Assembly (NCBI GenBank): GCA_963752755.1
Contig: CAVVZJ010000017.1
Span: 248,001-312,000, forward strand
Direction: 5' to 3'
Source of the DNA: CAVVZJ01 sp963752755
GTDB lineage: Bacteria; Planctomycetota; Planctomycetia; Isosphaerales; Isosphaeraceae
Length of the DNA stretch: 64,000 nucleotides
Within the stretch, counting starts at the first letter, position 1. Each line of letters starts with the position of its first letter. The notes under the pieces were generated by a model. The model made no database searches. It was given only the letters and a program-made list of their open reading frames with translations, and was not told the origin of the DNA. Positions 19,906 through 29,248 of this stretch are shown here, one piece after another. The position numbers and the translations under genes were made by a program.

Positions 19906-22143
19906 ATGTATCAGATGGCTGCAGGTACTCGTGTCGTGGCTCGTTATGGGGCCGCCCTGGTGATCGTGGTTCTCGCCACGGTAGCCCGGTGGCTCCTCGA
20001 CCCGTTCTTCGGCGAGACGGTCCCCTGGATCACCTACTTTGCGGCGGTCGCCCTCACCTCGTGGCTCGGGGGGTTCGGGCCTGGCCTGTGCTCGCTCGTC
20101 CTCGGTGCGGCGGTCGCGAACTACCTCTTCATGCCGCCACGCGGTTCGTTCACGCTGGCCGAAACCGGCGAAATCGTGAGCCTGTTGACCTACCTGGTGC
20201 TGGGCACGGCCATCGTGTTGCTGGTCGAGTCTCTCCGACGCGCCGAGTCTCGAGCCGACGGGCAGAGTGAGTGGTTTCGCGTCACGCTCTCCAGCATCGG
20301 GGACGCCGTGATCGCCACGAACGGGGAGAGTCGGGTGATCTTGCTCAACGCCGAGGCCGAGGCTCTGACCGGATGGACCCGCGAGGAAGCCGCCGGCCAG
20401 CCTCTCGAAACCGTCTTTCAGCTCGTCCACGCGGAGTCCCGCCAGCGTGTCGAGAGCCCCGTTGGTCAGGTGCTTCGCGAACGACAGGATGTCGGTCCGG
20501 TGGACAACACGTTGTTGATTGCCAGAGATGGTACGTTGAGGCCAATCGCCGAGAGGGCCGCCCCGATCCGGGATGCGGAGGGTCGAGTCGCCGGTGTCGT
20601 CCTCGTCTTCCGGGACATCGGTGGGAGGAGGCGGGGCGAGGAGGCGCTGCAACATCTGGCGGCGATCGTCGAATCGTCGGACGACGCCATCATCGGCAAG
20701 TCCCTGGAGGGCCGAATCACGAGCTGGAACCGAGCGGCGGAGCGGATCTTCGGCTACGCGGCTGATGAGATGATCGGGCAATCGATCGCGTTGCTCATGC
20801 CGCCGGATCATGCGGAGGATCTGGCCCGCATCCTGGGACACATCCGGCGCGGCGAGCGCGTGGACCATTACCAGACGCGGCGTCGGCGAAAGGATGGCCG
20901 GATCATCGACGTCTCGCTGACGGTCTCCCCGATCCGGGACTCTGAGGGCCAGATCATCGGGGCCTCGAAGATCGCCCGGGACATCACCGTACAGAAACAG
21001 GTCGATGCGGAACTGAAAGCGGCCAAGGAGGCCGCCGAGTCGGCGAACCGGGCCAAGGACGCCTTCTTCGCGACCCTCAGCCACGAGCTGCGGACGCCCC
21101 TGACGCCGGTTCTCATGGGCGTGGGCTCGCTCGTCGCCGACCCCCGACTCCCCCCGGCGCTCCGCGACGATCTCGCCGTCATCCTCCGGAACGCCGAGCT
21201 GGAAAGCCGCCTGATCGATGACATGCTGGACCTTTCGCGGGTCATCCAGGGGAAGCTGGAGCTGCGGCTCGGCCCGGTGGACCTCCACGACGCCATCCGG
21301 CATGCGGCCGACGCCTGCCGACCCGACCTCCGCGAGAAGCGCCTTTCCCTGAGACTCGACCTCAAGGCCGAGCGGTTTTGTGTCGAGGGTGACGGGGCCC
21401 GCCTCCAGCAGGTCCTCTGGAACCTGATCAAGAACGCCGTCAAGTTCACGCCTGAGGGTGGCGAAATCGCGGTGACGACCGCCGACCTCGACGGCTTCCT
21501 GCGGATCACCGTCCGCGACTCGGGAATCGGAATCGATGCGGAGGCGTTGCCCAAGATCTTCGACGCCTTCGAGCAGGTGAGCCGGGATGTCACCCGGCAG
21601 TTCGGCGGCCTCGGGCTCGGACTGGCGATCTCCAAGGCGATCGTCGAAGCTCACGGTGGCACGATCACGGCCGAGAGCGAGGGCCGGGGACGAGGTGCCA
21701 CCATGTCGGTGGTTCTGTCCGACCCCATGCCGCTCATCCAGGAGTGCGTTGAGCCGTACGAGCCCGCGGATCAGGAACGAGGTCCCCTGCGAATCCTGCT
21801 CGTGGAGGACCACGCCGACACGGTTCGAATCATCTCGCGGATGCTCGCCCGATCGGGGCACGAGGTCATCTGGGCCGACACCATCGCCGCGGCGATCGAG
21901 GCAGCCTCGACTCCATTTGACCTGCTCATCAGCGACCTCGGCTTGCCGGACGGTAGCGGCCTGGAGCTGATCCGTCATTTCGGGCCGACCCCGTCGATCG
22001 CCCTGAGCGGCTTCGGCATGGAGGACGACGTGCAGAAGGCCCTGGCATCGGGATTCTCCGCTCACCTGACCAAGCCAATCGACTTCGCCAAGCTCGAGGC
22101 GACGATCCGGCGCGTGACCGCATCCCCGGTCACGGAGACCTGA
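19906..22143 (+). CDS. Hybrid sensor histidine kinase (DUF4118-PAS-PAS-HisKA-HATPase-REC)
   Basis: The 745-residue protein starts at ATG 19906. Residues ~10-110 are a KdpD-like DUF4118 membrane domain with four hydrophobic segments. Two PAS domains follow (VTLSSIGDAVIATNGESRVI and IVESSDDAIIGKSLEGRITS). The HisKA box FFATLSHELRTPLTP carries the phosphorylated His near residue 395. The HATPase shows N-box LIKNAVKF, DSGIGI and GGLGLGLAI. The C-terminal receiver (RILLVEDHADTVRI, Asp in LLISDLGLPDGSG, Lys in LTKPID) could accept the phosphate. No separate response regulator lies beside it, so its partner is elsewhere. The signal is unknown. The gene is intact amid decayed neighbours. Confidence 0.92.
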   Translation: MYQMAAGTRVVARYGAALVIVVLATVARWLLDPFFGETVPWITYFAAVALTSWLGGFGPGLCSLVLGAAVANYLFMPPRGSFTLAETGEIVSLLTYLVLGTAIVLLVESLRRAESRADGQSEWFRVTLSSIGDAVIATNGESRVILLNAEAEALTGWTREEAAGQPLETVFQLVHAESRQRVESPVGQVLRERQDVGPVDNTLLIARDGTLRPIAERAAPIRDAEGRVAGVVLVFRDIGGRRRGEEALQHLAAIVESSDDAIIGKSLEGRITSWNRAAERIFGYAADEMIGQSIALLMPPDHAEDLARILGHIRRGERVDHYQTRRRRKDGRIIDVSLTVSPIRDSEGQIIGASKIARDITVQKQVDAELKAAKEAAESANRAKDAFFATLSHELRTPLTPVLMGVGSLVADPRLPPALRDDLAVILRNAELESRLIDDMLDLSRVIQGKLELRLGPVDLHDAIRHAADACRPDLREKRLSLRLDLKAERFCVEGDGARLQQVLWNLIKNAVKFTPEGGEIAVTTADLDGFLRITVRDSGIGIDAEALPKIFDAFEQVSRDVTRQFGGLGLGLAISKAIVEAHGGTITAESEGRGRGATMSVVLSDPMPLIQECVEPYEPADQERGPLRILLVEDHADTVRIISRMLARSGHEVIWADTIAAAIEAASTPFDLLISDLGLPDGSGLELIRHFGPTPSIALSGFGMEDDVQKALASGFSAHLTKPIDFAKLEATIRRVTASPVTET

Positions 22144-22396
22144 TGAGTCGGGGAAGGCGGCTCGACCGGCGACCCAGGAGGCGTGCGGCACACACTCACG
22201 CCCAGGGAAGTCGCGAAGCGTGGGATGGCGAGGCTTGTCGGCGCGGTTCGTGCTGCGGACCTCGTTGCCGGTTTCCCAGGGCGTGCCTGACGGGTCTCTC
22301 CCGGCGATCGACCCGAATTCCGACGGGATGAACCTGTTGTCCTGTCGCAACGTCCGCCTCGCCTTCGGTCACGAGTCCGCTCGGCATGCGTAATCA

Positions 22397-22696
22397 ATGC
22401 ACGGAGCCATGGCCCGCACTCGGGCGAACCGCCGCGAGACGTGGGTCGTAGAACAGATCAACAGCGAGCAGAACGTCACGATTCCCAGAGCCCTCACGAC
22501 CATGATTCTCGAAGCCACCATCATCGAGCGTGTCGAGACCTTCGCTCGGCATCCCGTCTTCGCCGGCAGCGCCCAGCTCATGGAGGGGGTGCTCGAAGAC
22601 CTTCAATGCAAGGTCGAGGCGGGGCAGATCACCGACGCCACTTACCAGCGACTCCGCGACCTGATCCTGGGTTCACCGCACTTTCGGATGAACTGA
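22397..22696 (+). CDS. Hypothetical 99-residue protein
   Basis: An open frame from ATG 22397 (or ATG 22409, which has GGAG close upstream) encodes a small, partly helical protein (LTTMILEATIIERVETFARH, GVLEDLQCKVEAGQITDATY). I do not recognise a family. Base composition is less GC-rich than the surroundings. It lies between the sensor kinase and the serpin gene and is convergent with the latter. It may be a genuine small gene, but the evidence is only the open frame. Confidence 0.4.
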   Translation: MHGAMARTRANRRETWVVEQINSEQNVTIPRALTTMILEATIIERVETFARHPVFAGSAQLMEGVLEDLQCKVEAGQITDATYQRLRDLILGSPHFRMN

Positions 22697-22741
22697 GAGG
22701 CAACACAGGATTCGGAGCGCGGCGGCAACCGACTCATCGCC

Positions 22742-23926
22742 TCATTCCAACGGGTTGACCACGCGGCCGAAGAACAGGATCTGGCCCGTCTTGTTGTGGC
22801 GGATGAGGAAAAGGAAGGGATGATCGGCCCGGAAGACGACGGGTGGGGTCGGTCGCAGTGCCTGAGAGCGGGCCATCATGACCGCGGTCGCGGCGGCGGC
22901 TTCCGTGCCGGCCTCGTTGACGTCCACGAATGCCTTGTGCAGGACTGCGGACAGGAAGAGGTCCCGCTTGCCGTTGATCCCCGAAAAATCGGCCCCGGCT
23001 CCGAAAGCGTCCGGCATCCCGAGGGACGCCAGAACCGCCTGCAAGGCGACGGCCCGCTCGATCCGGAATCGTGGCAGAGAGACCGAGACCTTACGACGTT
23101 GCATCCGGGTCAGCCAGTCGACCCGTAGCGAGGACTCCAGCGAATCCAGACCCTCGGCGGCCTTGGGCAGAATCACCACCATCCCGAGTTCGTGGCCCTC
23201 GTAGGGTAGTTCCAGGGCCGCGAAGCGGCCTCCATCGAAGTAGGCGAAGTCGTCGGTCAGATGCATCATGGGCACCGGGATGCCCGGTTCGCCCGCGACC
23301 CGAAAGCGTTCCTCTCGCGTGGCATCCTCAGGAAAGGGTCGGGCCCAGGCCGCCTTGAAATAAATCGCGTTGGTCAGCACAAGTTTCGTGTCGGGTCCGA
23401 GCGCTTCCGGGCTGATCAGGTCGCGGATCTTCTCACGAGTCTGTGACTCAACCCAGGCGTTGATCGTGCGGCGGGCCGACCCGGCGGCGCGGAAATCGAC
23501 GGTGTGGAGCCCGGCCCCGAAGCAGTCGCGTGTCTGTTCGAGGAAGGCGGGGAGGAACGGCTCGCCCTCCTGGCCCCAGAGGGCGTTCGCGACGTGCAGC
23601 GTAAAGCGGCGCGTCCCGGCGTCATCGACGAGCGCCGCGTTCAGCGTGGCGAAGGCTGGGTGGAGGCGGTCGGGCGGCAGGGAAAAATGGAGTGTCTTCG
23701 CCATCTGGGCGGCGGTCTCACCGCCTGCGCCGACATACGTCATGGCCAGAGCCGCCGAGAGGCTGTAAGGCGAGACGAAGAGGTTGCCTGGCTGCGCCCG
23801 GAGCCGGGCCGCGAGGTCGAGGGCAAACTGATTGTTCCCCGGCACGAGATCGACCATAGCGGGCCCTTCCGCGTGAGCTGCTGCACCCAGAACGATGACG
23901 AGGACACCGGTTGCGAAACGTCGCAT
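22742..23926 (-). CDS. Secreted serpin (serine protease inhibitor family)
   Basis: ATG 23926, with GGAGGGAAGA just upstream, gives 394 residues: a signal peptide (MRRFATGVLVIVLGAAAHA) and a complete serpin fold, with NLFVSPYSLSAALAMTYVGA, TNAIYFKAAWARPF, FVDVNEAGTEAAAATAV and the C-terminal ADHPFLFLIRHNKTGQILFF. The reactive-centre hinge (Glu-Ala-Gly-Thr-Glu-Ala-Ala-Ala-Ala-Thr) is of the inhibitory type. Counting from it puts the scissile bond near MMARSQ, so Arg-Ser or Ser-Gln is the likely P1-P1'. Bacterial serpins are thought to protect against host, predator or own proteases. The gene is intact. A composite 11-bp repeat lies ~210 bases upstream. Confidence 0.92.
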   Translation of the reverse strand: MRRFATGVLVIVLGAAAHAEGPAMVDLVPGNNQFALDLAARLRAQPGNLFVSPYSLSAALAMTYVGAGGETAAQMAKTLHFSLPPDRLHPAFATLNAALVDDAGTRRFTLHVANALWGQEGEPFLPAFLEQTRDCFGAGLHTVDFRAAGSARRTINAWVESQTREKIRDLISPEALGPDTKLVLTNAIYFKAAWARPFPEDATREERFRVAGEPGIPVPMMHLTDDFAYFDGGRFAALELPYEGHELGMVVILPKAAEGLDSLESSLRVDWLTRMQRRKVSVSLPRFRIERAVALQAVLASLGMPDAFGAGADFSGINGKRDLFLSAVLHKAFVDVNEAGTEAAAATAVMMARSQALRPTPPVVFRADHPFLFLIRHNKTGQILFFGRVVNPLE

Positions 23927-24454
23927 TCTTCCCTCCCTCATGATGTTCAGCGGACCCGATGACTTCAACGGGCGGAAGCGACCGACCTTAGGTGATCTCG
24001 GTGGAACGCGTCCGCCGGCCCGACTCGTCAGGCCGCGATCTCCGGAGCAGCCGATCTCGTCGCGGTCGCCAAATCGCGGCGTGCCGTGACGTGGGGTGGT
24101 CTCGACGGCGAAGACAGCTTTCTTTTGCGGTTCAGAACGCCACAGGAACGCTCAGGAGACGCCTCCGGGGCGCCAGCGGGACGGCGTGAGGACGCTCGGG
24201 GGACGCTCTTGAACGGTTCCAGGAGTCGCGTGCAACTCATTGTCTTTTCGAGCTTTAAAATCGAAACTTGCCTATCTTGAATTTCGTTCGGAGCCGGAGA
24301 CGCGCCGCAACGTCGCGACGCTTCCGCCCGGTCAAGGGGGCCGGATCGACACCCGGAAGCCAGGACGACAGCGTTAATTATAGCACAAAATCGGAGCGCT
24401 GGCGCGGCTCGCTCCCCGATCAGGAGTCTCGAGGTGGACCCGGGCGGGTGGGGA
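23927..24454. other. Gene-free stretch upstream of serpin, containing composite repeat copy B
   Basis: This 528-bp stretch separates the serpin start from the end of the serine hydrolase pseudogene, both on the minus strand. It contains the composite repeat at 24136-24308 and an AT-rich patch near 24373-24392. It probably carries the serpin promoter. Confidence 0.5.
24136..24308 (+). repeat. Composite repeat: seven 11-bp units plus conserved 24-nt block (copy B)
   Basis: Seven 11-base units start at 24136, 24147, 24158, 24169, 24180, 24191 and 24202 (AACGCCACAGG through GACGCTCTTGA; most begin GACGC). The 24-nt block at 24268-24291 (TTGCCTATCTTGAA...) matches copy A at 22 of 24 positions. 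GACGCGCCGC follows seven bases later (24299-24308), exactly as in copy A. Between array and block is a T/A-rich spacer with TTTTCGAGCTTTAAAA. It is the same orientation as copy A. Confidence 0.75.
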
Positions 24455-26581
24455 CTATTCCTGCGGGATCAGGGAGGCTTTGCGGACCGAGAAAGCATCG
24501 TCGCCGGAGAAGACGAGGTGGAGCGGTTCGGCCGTCGGCGCTCATCCACTTCGTGGGGAGGCTGCACGTCTCGCCCGGCCCGACGTCCCAGTCGTCGGTG
24601 AAGTACGACGGTCGTCCACGGCCCCCAGGGCTCGGGGGCGTCGTAGATCCCGAATCCGCCCCGGAACCGGGCGTCGCCGCCTGGCAAGGTCTGGCACCAG
24701 AGATAGCGCTCCAGCCCGGCATCGTAGCTGATCGCCGAGCGGCCGCATCCCCGGGATGATCGAAGACCGCACTGCGCGGCCGGCGATGTCGCGGGTCCAG
24801 AGCGGGAGCGCCGTCCGGGCTCATGCCCAGCGAAGAACTCGTAGGCGTCCCGTTCGGTGATCCGATCCTTCGGCACCCTGGCCAGGACCATGCGGTCGGC
24901 GGCCTGATAGGCGCTGTCGCCGTCCGGGGAGTAGACGTAAACGAAGTCGTCCCTGGCCCCGGCGTAGTTCTGGCCGAAGTTGAGGAACGTCGGGCAGCCG
25001 AAGCTCGTCTCGAACCGCCAGTCGCACCACGTCCAGGTCCTGGCGTGGTCGGACGACCAGGCGAGTTGCGCAGTTGCCGGCGTTGCGGGCCCACAGGTAG
25101 AGGACGCCATCGACCATCAGCATCCCGCTGGCCTTCTTGCCCGCGGCGCCGTCCCCCGTCTGCTCGCCGGTCGCCGAGCGGATGTTGATGCCCCTGGAAG
25201 TCCTCGGGCGAGCCGATCACCCTGGCGAAGCCGAGGCTGAGCTTCTCGGGGACGAACGGCTCGAAGCCGTGGCCGTCGCCGTAGGCGGTGTAGAGGGCGT
25301 CGTCGTCGGCCCAGGTCAGCGGCCAGTTGTCGCTGCCCCTGGCCTTGCGGAGGATCGATCGCCTCGGGAGCCCAGCGGACGTCCTTGATCACTGGGCTGG
25401 GCGGATAGGGGGCCTGGCGGCTCTTCGAGATCGCCCCAGGACCGGGGCGACCACGTAGCGATCCAGCCCCTCCTCGAAGGCCAGATCGCCGGGTCGAGCT
25501 GATCGCCGTTGCGGACGACGATCAGGTCCAGGCTGGGGACGACCAGGAGGAACTGTTGCCCGGCCCCGGCGCCGCCGAAGGCATCCTCGGGGGCGGACTT
25601 CCAGAGCCGGTGTTCCGTCCGGACCCTGGTTCACCCACCAGCCCAGCCCCGAATGGCCCGGCAGACCGCTGTGGCTGGAGGGCCGCCTCCACGACGCTCG
25701 GGTTCGATCAGACGCTCGATCCTCCCAGTCTCCCTTGATGCAGGAGGAGCCGCCCGACCCTGGCGACGGCGTCCGGGCTGTACGAGCCGCCGCCCCAGGT
25801 CGCCACCAGGGGCAGACCGTCCACGGTGGTCGTCGTGCCGTAGCCGACCGACCAGCCCTGATCGGGGACGTCCAGCGGCTCCATGATCCGGTGCTTCAGG
25901 AGGGAGCGGAGGTCCGCGTCGTCGTGTGCCCCGCAGGCTGGCCGTGATGCAGTAGCCGAGCATCGCCATGCCGGGATTGCTGTAGCGCTCCCTCGTGCCG
26001 GGCGCTTCGAGCACCGGGGCGCCGATCCCTGGCGAGCGTGAACGGGTCGCGTGGCGGGCGGCAGGCGCTTCCAGAAGTCGCCCTTCCAGCCGGTCAGGCG
26101 GTCGTGCGGCAGGTCATCCTGCCTCGGCATCCTCGATCCCGGAGGTGTGGGTGGCGAGGTGCCGGACGGTGATCGTGCCGTCGCTTCGGGTCGTCACGCC
26201 AGTGCGGCACGTACTTGCCGGCCGGGTCGTCGGGGCGGATGCGATCCGTCGTCCATCGCCAGCATCAGGCTGAGGCCGCCGACGAGGGCCTTGGCCAGCG
26301 AGGCGGTGTAGTGGGGCTTGTGCCGGTCGATAGCCCGGAGCGTAGCGCTCGAAGACGATCCGGTCGTGGCGGATGACGAGCAAGGCGGTCGTGTGGCGTT
26401 GCTGGAGTCCCTTCCAGGCGGCTTCGAGTGCGTCGGCATCCATCCCTTGACTGCCCGGCGAGGCCGTGTCCCAGGCCCAGGATTTCGGCTCTGACGGCTC
26501 ATTGGCCGCCGGGGCGAGTGTGGTCATCGACCCGAGTCCAACCGCCAGCGCGACCAGGCAACTTCGTCCGACGCTCGTCAT
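24455..26581 (-). pseudogene. Secreted serine hydrolase (beta-lactamase type) fused to a glycosidase-like domain, heavily frameshifted
   Basis: ATG 26581 opens a signal peptide (CLVALAVGLGSMTTLAPAA) and a class C beta-lactamase-like domain with SxxK in YTASLAKALVGG and YxN in RYSNPGMAML. The second half is a domain resembling DUF4185/sialidase-like beta-propellers (GSDNWPLTWADDDALYTAYG, DDFVYVYSPDGDSAYQAADR, RYLWCQTLPGG), ending in LIPQE-stop at 24455. The pieces are collinear but scattered over all three frames, with at least eight single-base shifts, roughly one per 100-250 bases. Between shifts the protein sequence stays good and has few stops. The reconstructed product would be ~700 residues. 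Confidence 0.65.
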
Positions 26582-26742
26582 CGCAATCCCCCGAGTTCTC
26601 GTGACGGATCAGCTGGGCCTGCCGTGATGATAATCGGGAGGAGCACGGAGATGGAGAACGTATCGCCCTGGTCGCGCGGATCGGCGCACAAGGCGAACCC
26701 TGGTTCCGCTGGCAGGAAGCCGGGAAACGAGACGGACCCGTT

Positions 26743-26770
26743 GCCGCGGGTTCCCCAGGGAACCCGCGGC
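26743..26770 (-). terminator. GC-rich hairpin downstream of the DUF1559 gene
   Basis: A perfect 13-bp stem, GCCGCGGGTTCCC paired with GGGAACCCGCGGC, has a two-base loop. It lies 52 bases beyond the stop codon of the DUF1559 gene on the minus strand. There is no T tract, so it may stabilise the mRNA 3' end or act as a factor-assisted terminator. Confidence 0.55.
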
Positions 26771-26821
26771 CGCAGGATCGGGCAGCCGTTGTTGCGAAGG
26801 CGACTGTCGGAAACGGGTGGG

Positions 26822-27904
26822 TCACAGGTAGCTGTCGGCGCTGATCACCTCACCGCCCTGACGGGTGCCGAGCGACCACCAGGTCTGGATGGAGACCGAG
26901 TCCTTGATGAACTTGACGCTGCCGTCACCCATCAGAGTGTTGACGCCGCCGGGGTGGTAGCTGTCGGCGTTGCTGAGCGCGGAGAGGGCGCCCGAGCCGA
27001 TGCTGCTGCAGTGGGTCCATTCCTCGTTGTAGGCGTTGGGGGTGGCGATGGTATTGAACAGGGTCATCGCCATGCAGCCGTGCGCCCAGTTCTCACCGCG
27101 CTGCTTGTCAATGCCGCCGCCGCTGCCGTTGGTCCAGACCTGATTGCAGGCCTGGAGGCCGGCGATCGCGAGCTGGGGGTTGGCACGGGCGTCGAACATC
27201 AGGGAGTTCGAGAGGGCGCTGACGGAGTTGAACCCGATGAACTTCTGGCGGAACTGCTCGGACTGATTGCCGACGACCGCCTCGCCGAAGGCGATGGTAT
27301 TGGACGTGCCATCGATGCAGTCACGAACGGCATACGGGCGCTGCAGGGTGAACAGGCCGGTGGTCGGCCAGTTGATCGTTCTCACGTTGAGCGAGCTATT
27401 GTTGATCAACGGGAAGTTCATCGTGGTGCCGACGCTGGCGTAGTAATTGTTGGTGTTGGACGTTCCGTTGTGGTCGGGCACACCGCCGTTGGGATCGGAC
27501 GGGCAGACGAAGGTCTTGATCTGGGCGTTCTGAGCCGTGCTGTTGATCGTGTAGGCCATGACGCTGACGCTGTCCTCGCAACCCCAGTAGAAGTTGAAGG
27601 CGTTGTAGATCGGTTGCTCACCGAGGGCGGGCAGCATCGCGACGTGGGCGCTGAGGTTCTGCTTGATGTTGTACACACCCACTCCACTCCAGAGACCGCT
27701 GCTACAACCCATGGGGAAGCAGTTGTTCTGGTCATGGTAGTTGTGAATCGCCAGGCCGATCTGCTTGAGGTTGTTGGTGCACTGGGCGCGTCGGGCGGCC
27801 TCGCGGGCCGCCTGCACGGCCGGCAGGAGCAGTGCGATAAGAACACCAATGATGGCAATAACAACCAGCAGCTCGATCAGAGTGAAGGCACGACGCGGCT
27901 TCAT
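26822..27904 (-). CDS. DUF1559 protein with type II pseudopilin-like N-terminus
   Basis: ATG 27904 is preceded by AAGGAG. The protein begins MKPRRAFTLIELLVVIAIIG, a prepilin-type cleavage/methylation motif, followed by the hydrophobic helix and AAREAARRAQCTNNLKQIGL, the hallmark of the large planctomycete DUF1559 family. The C-terminus has HPGGVNTLMGDGSVKFIKDS. Length is 360 residues, normal for the family. Such proteins are thought to be exported pseudopilin-like surface proteins; the function is not established. An IS5-type element is inserted 110 bases upstream, in the likely promoter region, which may alter or abolish expression. No other pilus genes are in the window. Confidence 0.92.
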   Translation of the reverse strand: MKPRRAFTLIELLVVIAIIGVLIALLLPAVQAAREAARRAQCTNNLKQIGLAIHNYHDQNNCFPMGCSSGLWSGVGVYNIKQNLSAHVAMLPALGEQPIYNAFNFYWGCEDSVSVMAYTINSTAQNAQIKTFVCPSDPNGGVPDHNGTSNTNNYYASVGTTMNFPLINNSSLNVRTINWPTTGLFTLQRPYAVRDCIDGTSNTIAFGEAVVGNQSEQFRQKFIGFNSVSALSNSLMFDARANPQLAIAGLQACNQVWTNGSGGGIDKQRGENWAHGCMAMTLFNTIATPNAYNEEWTHCSSIGSGALSALSNADSYHPGGVNTLMGDGSVKFIKDSVSIQTWWSLGTRQGGEVISADSYL

Positions 27905-28014
27905 GAGAGGGAAACTCCTTGCAGAAAAGGGAGGGAATCCCCCCGATCCCACACCAAGGCGCAGGAGCACGTGGTTCGTCAGGATCGAGTCAGCGCGCAC
28001 GACGAACGCACTGA

Positions 28015-28912
28015 GAGACTGTTCCAAAAGACTCAAGCGGCCGCTTTGGGCGGCCGCTTGTAGCGGAATTTCTTCCGCCATCGCGGCGGCCGGGCACGGC
28101 GGACCATCCGATGGATCGAGCTGAGCTTGACCATCGCCGCGCTCGTCTCCGGCAGCCGCTCGAAGTCCCGCACCAGCCGCCGCCACCGCAGCAGGCAGCC
28201 GAAGGTCTGCTCGACCACCCACCGCACCTTCAGCGGCTTGAACCCCCGCTCGCCCTCGGGCTTCGAGCTCACCTCCACGCGGAGCCGGTCCTGGCCCGAC
28301 AGCCAGGCGTCGAGCCGGGAGTTGCGGTACTTCCGGTCCGCCCACACCACGGCCAGCCGGGGGAACGTCACGGCGGGCAGACCGGCCAGCAGCCGCGGCG
28401 CCGTCGCCCCGTCGTCGAGGTTCGCCGCGGTGACCACGACGATCAGCAGCAACCCCAGCGTGTCGGTGACGATATGTCGCTTGCGGCCCCGCACCATCTT
28501 GCCGCCATCGACGCCGACCTCGGCCCCGCCGTGCGCCGTCTTGGCCGACTGGCTATCGATGCAGGCGCCGCTGGGCGTCGCGCGCGCGCCGAGCTTCGTC
28601 CGCACCTCCCCCCGCAACGCGGCGACCAGGGCGTCCCAGGTGCCGTCGGCCTCGAACCGGCGGAAGAAGTTGTAGCAGGTCTTCCAGTGGGGCAGGTCGT
28701 GGGGCAACGCCCGCCAGGAACAGCCCTCGCGGTTGAGGTAGAGCAGGCCATTGATGACCTCGCGCATCTCGTACTTGCGGGGCCTGCCGCCGGGCTTGGC
28801 CTCGGGGATCAGGGAAGCGAGGAGGCGCCACTGGGCGTCGGTCAGGTCGCTGGGGTAGGCTTTGCGTTCCATCCCCCCAAACTACAGCCGACGCCCCTTT
28901 TGGAACAGACTC
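28015..28912 (-). mobile_element. IS5-family insertion sequence, copy 2
   Basis: It has the same 16-bp ends as copy 1 (GAGACTGTTCCAAAAG / GAGTCTGTTCCAAAAG), in opposite orientation, flanked by a TGA direct repeat (28012-28014, 28913-28915). The length is 898 bp against 895 for copy 1; a three-base in-frame difference in the transposase accounts for this. It sits upstream of the DUF1559 gene. Confidence 0.9.
28033..28872 (-). CDS. IS5-family transposase (copy 2)
   Basis: This is a 279-residue intact transposase, nearly identical to the one at 10626-11462. It has the same DDE landmarks (IDSQSAKT, WADRKYRN, WVVEQTFGC). It differs by Met/Ile at the first motif, ARATPSG in place of TPTPSG, and Ala/Glu near SAAMVKL. 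Two such similar intact copies suggest recent transposition. Confidence 0.9.
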   Translation of the reverse strand: MERKAYPSDLTDAQWRLLASLIPEAKPGGRPRKYEMREVINGLLYLNREGCSWRALPHDLPHWKTCYNFFRRFEADGTWDALVAALRGEVRTKLGARATPSGACIDSQSAKTAHGGAEVGVDGGKMVRGRKRHIVTDTLGLLLIVVVTAANLDDGATAPRLLAGLPAVTFPRLAVVWADRKYRNSRLDAWLSGQDRLRVEVSSKPEGERGFKPLKVRWVVEQTFGCLLRWRRLVRDFERLPETSAAMVKLSSIHRMVRRARPPRWRKKFRYKRPPKAAA

Positions 28913-28915
28913 TGA

Positions 28916-29243
28916 AACTCCAGGGGTGATGATATGGGAACGAGGACAGGAAAAGCGCCCGCCAGGGGGGGAGCGGGAGTGTTCGGTTCCGACACTCGGG
29001 GGGATCGTGACGAGCGATGGGCCAAGGACGTGTTTGGCCAGGCACTAGGCCCCACCCAGGGGGCATCGTCGTCGCGAGAGCGGGGAACCGTGCTACATAT
29101 CAGATCACACCGGGATGAGAAATCAAGAAAAAAATCGGGCGGCGGAATCGTTTTTCGATACGAGCGTTTGTGTGTTCCCTTTCGGGGTGTCCGGAGAGGC
29201 GGGAGCCGGGCCGATCGGCTGGAATCCACCGGGACGATCGAGC
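28916..29243. other. Gene-free stretch between two insertion sequences
   Basis: About 330 bases remain between IS5 copy 2 and ISAzo13 copy 2. No gene is supported. It was probably the native upstream region of the DUF1559 gene before the insertions; an A-rich patch (AAGAAAAAAATC near 29125) could belong to a promoter. Confidence 0.4.
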
Positions 29244-29248
29244 CTAAG

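Noticed and set aside
19843..22350. 835-codon open frame antisense to the hybrid sensor kinase
   Set aside because: The plus strand carries clear PAS, HisKA, HATPase and REC motifs; the antisense product has none.
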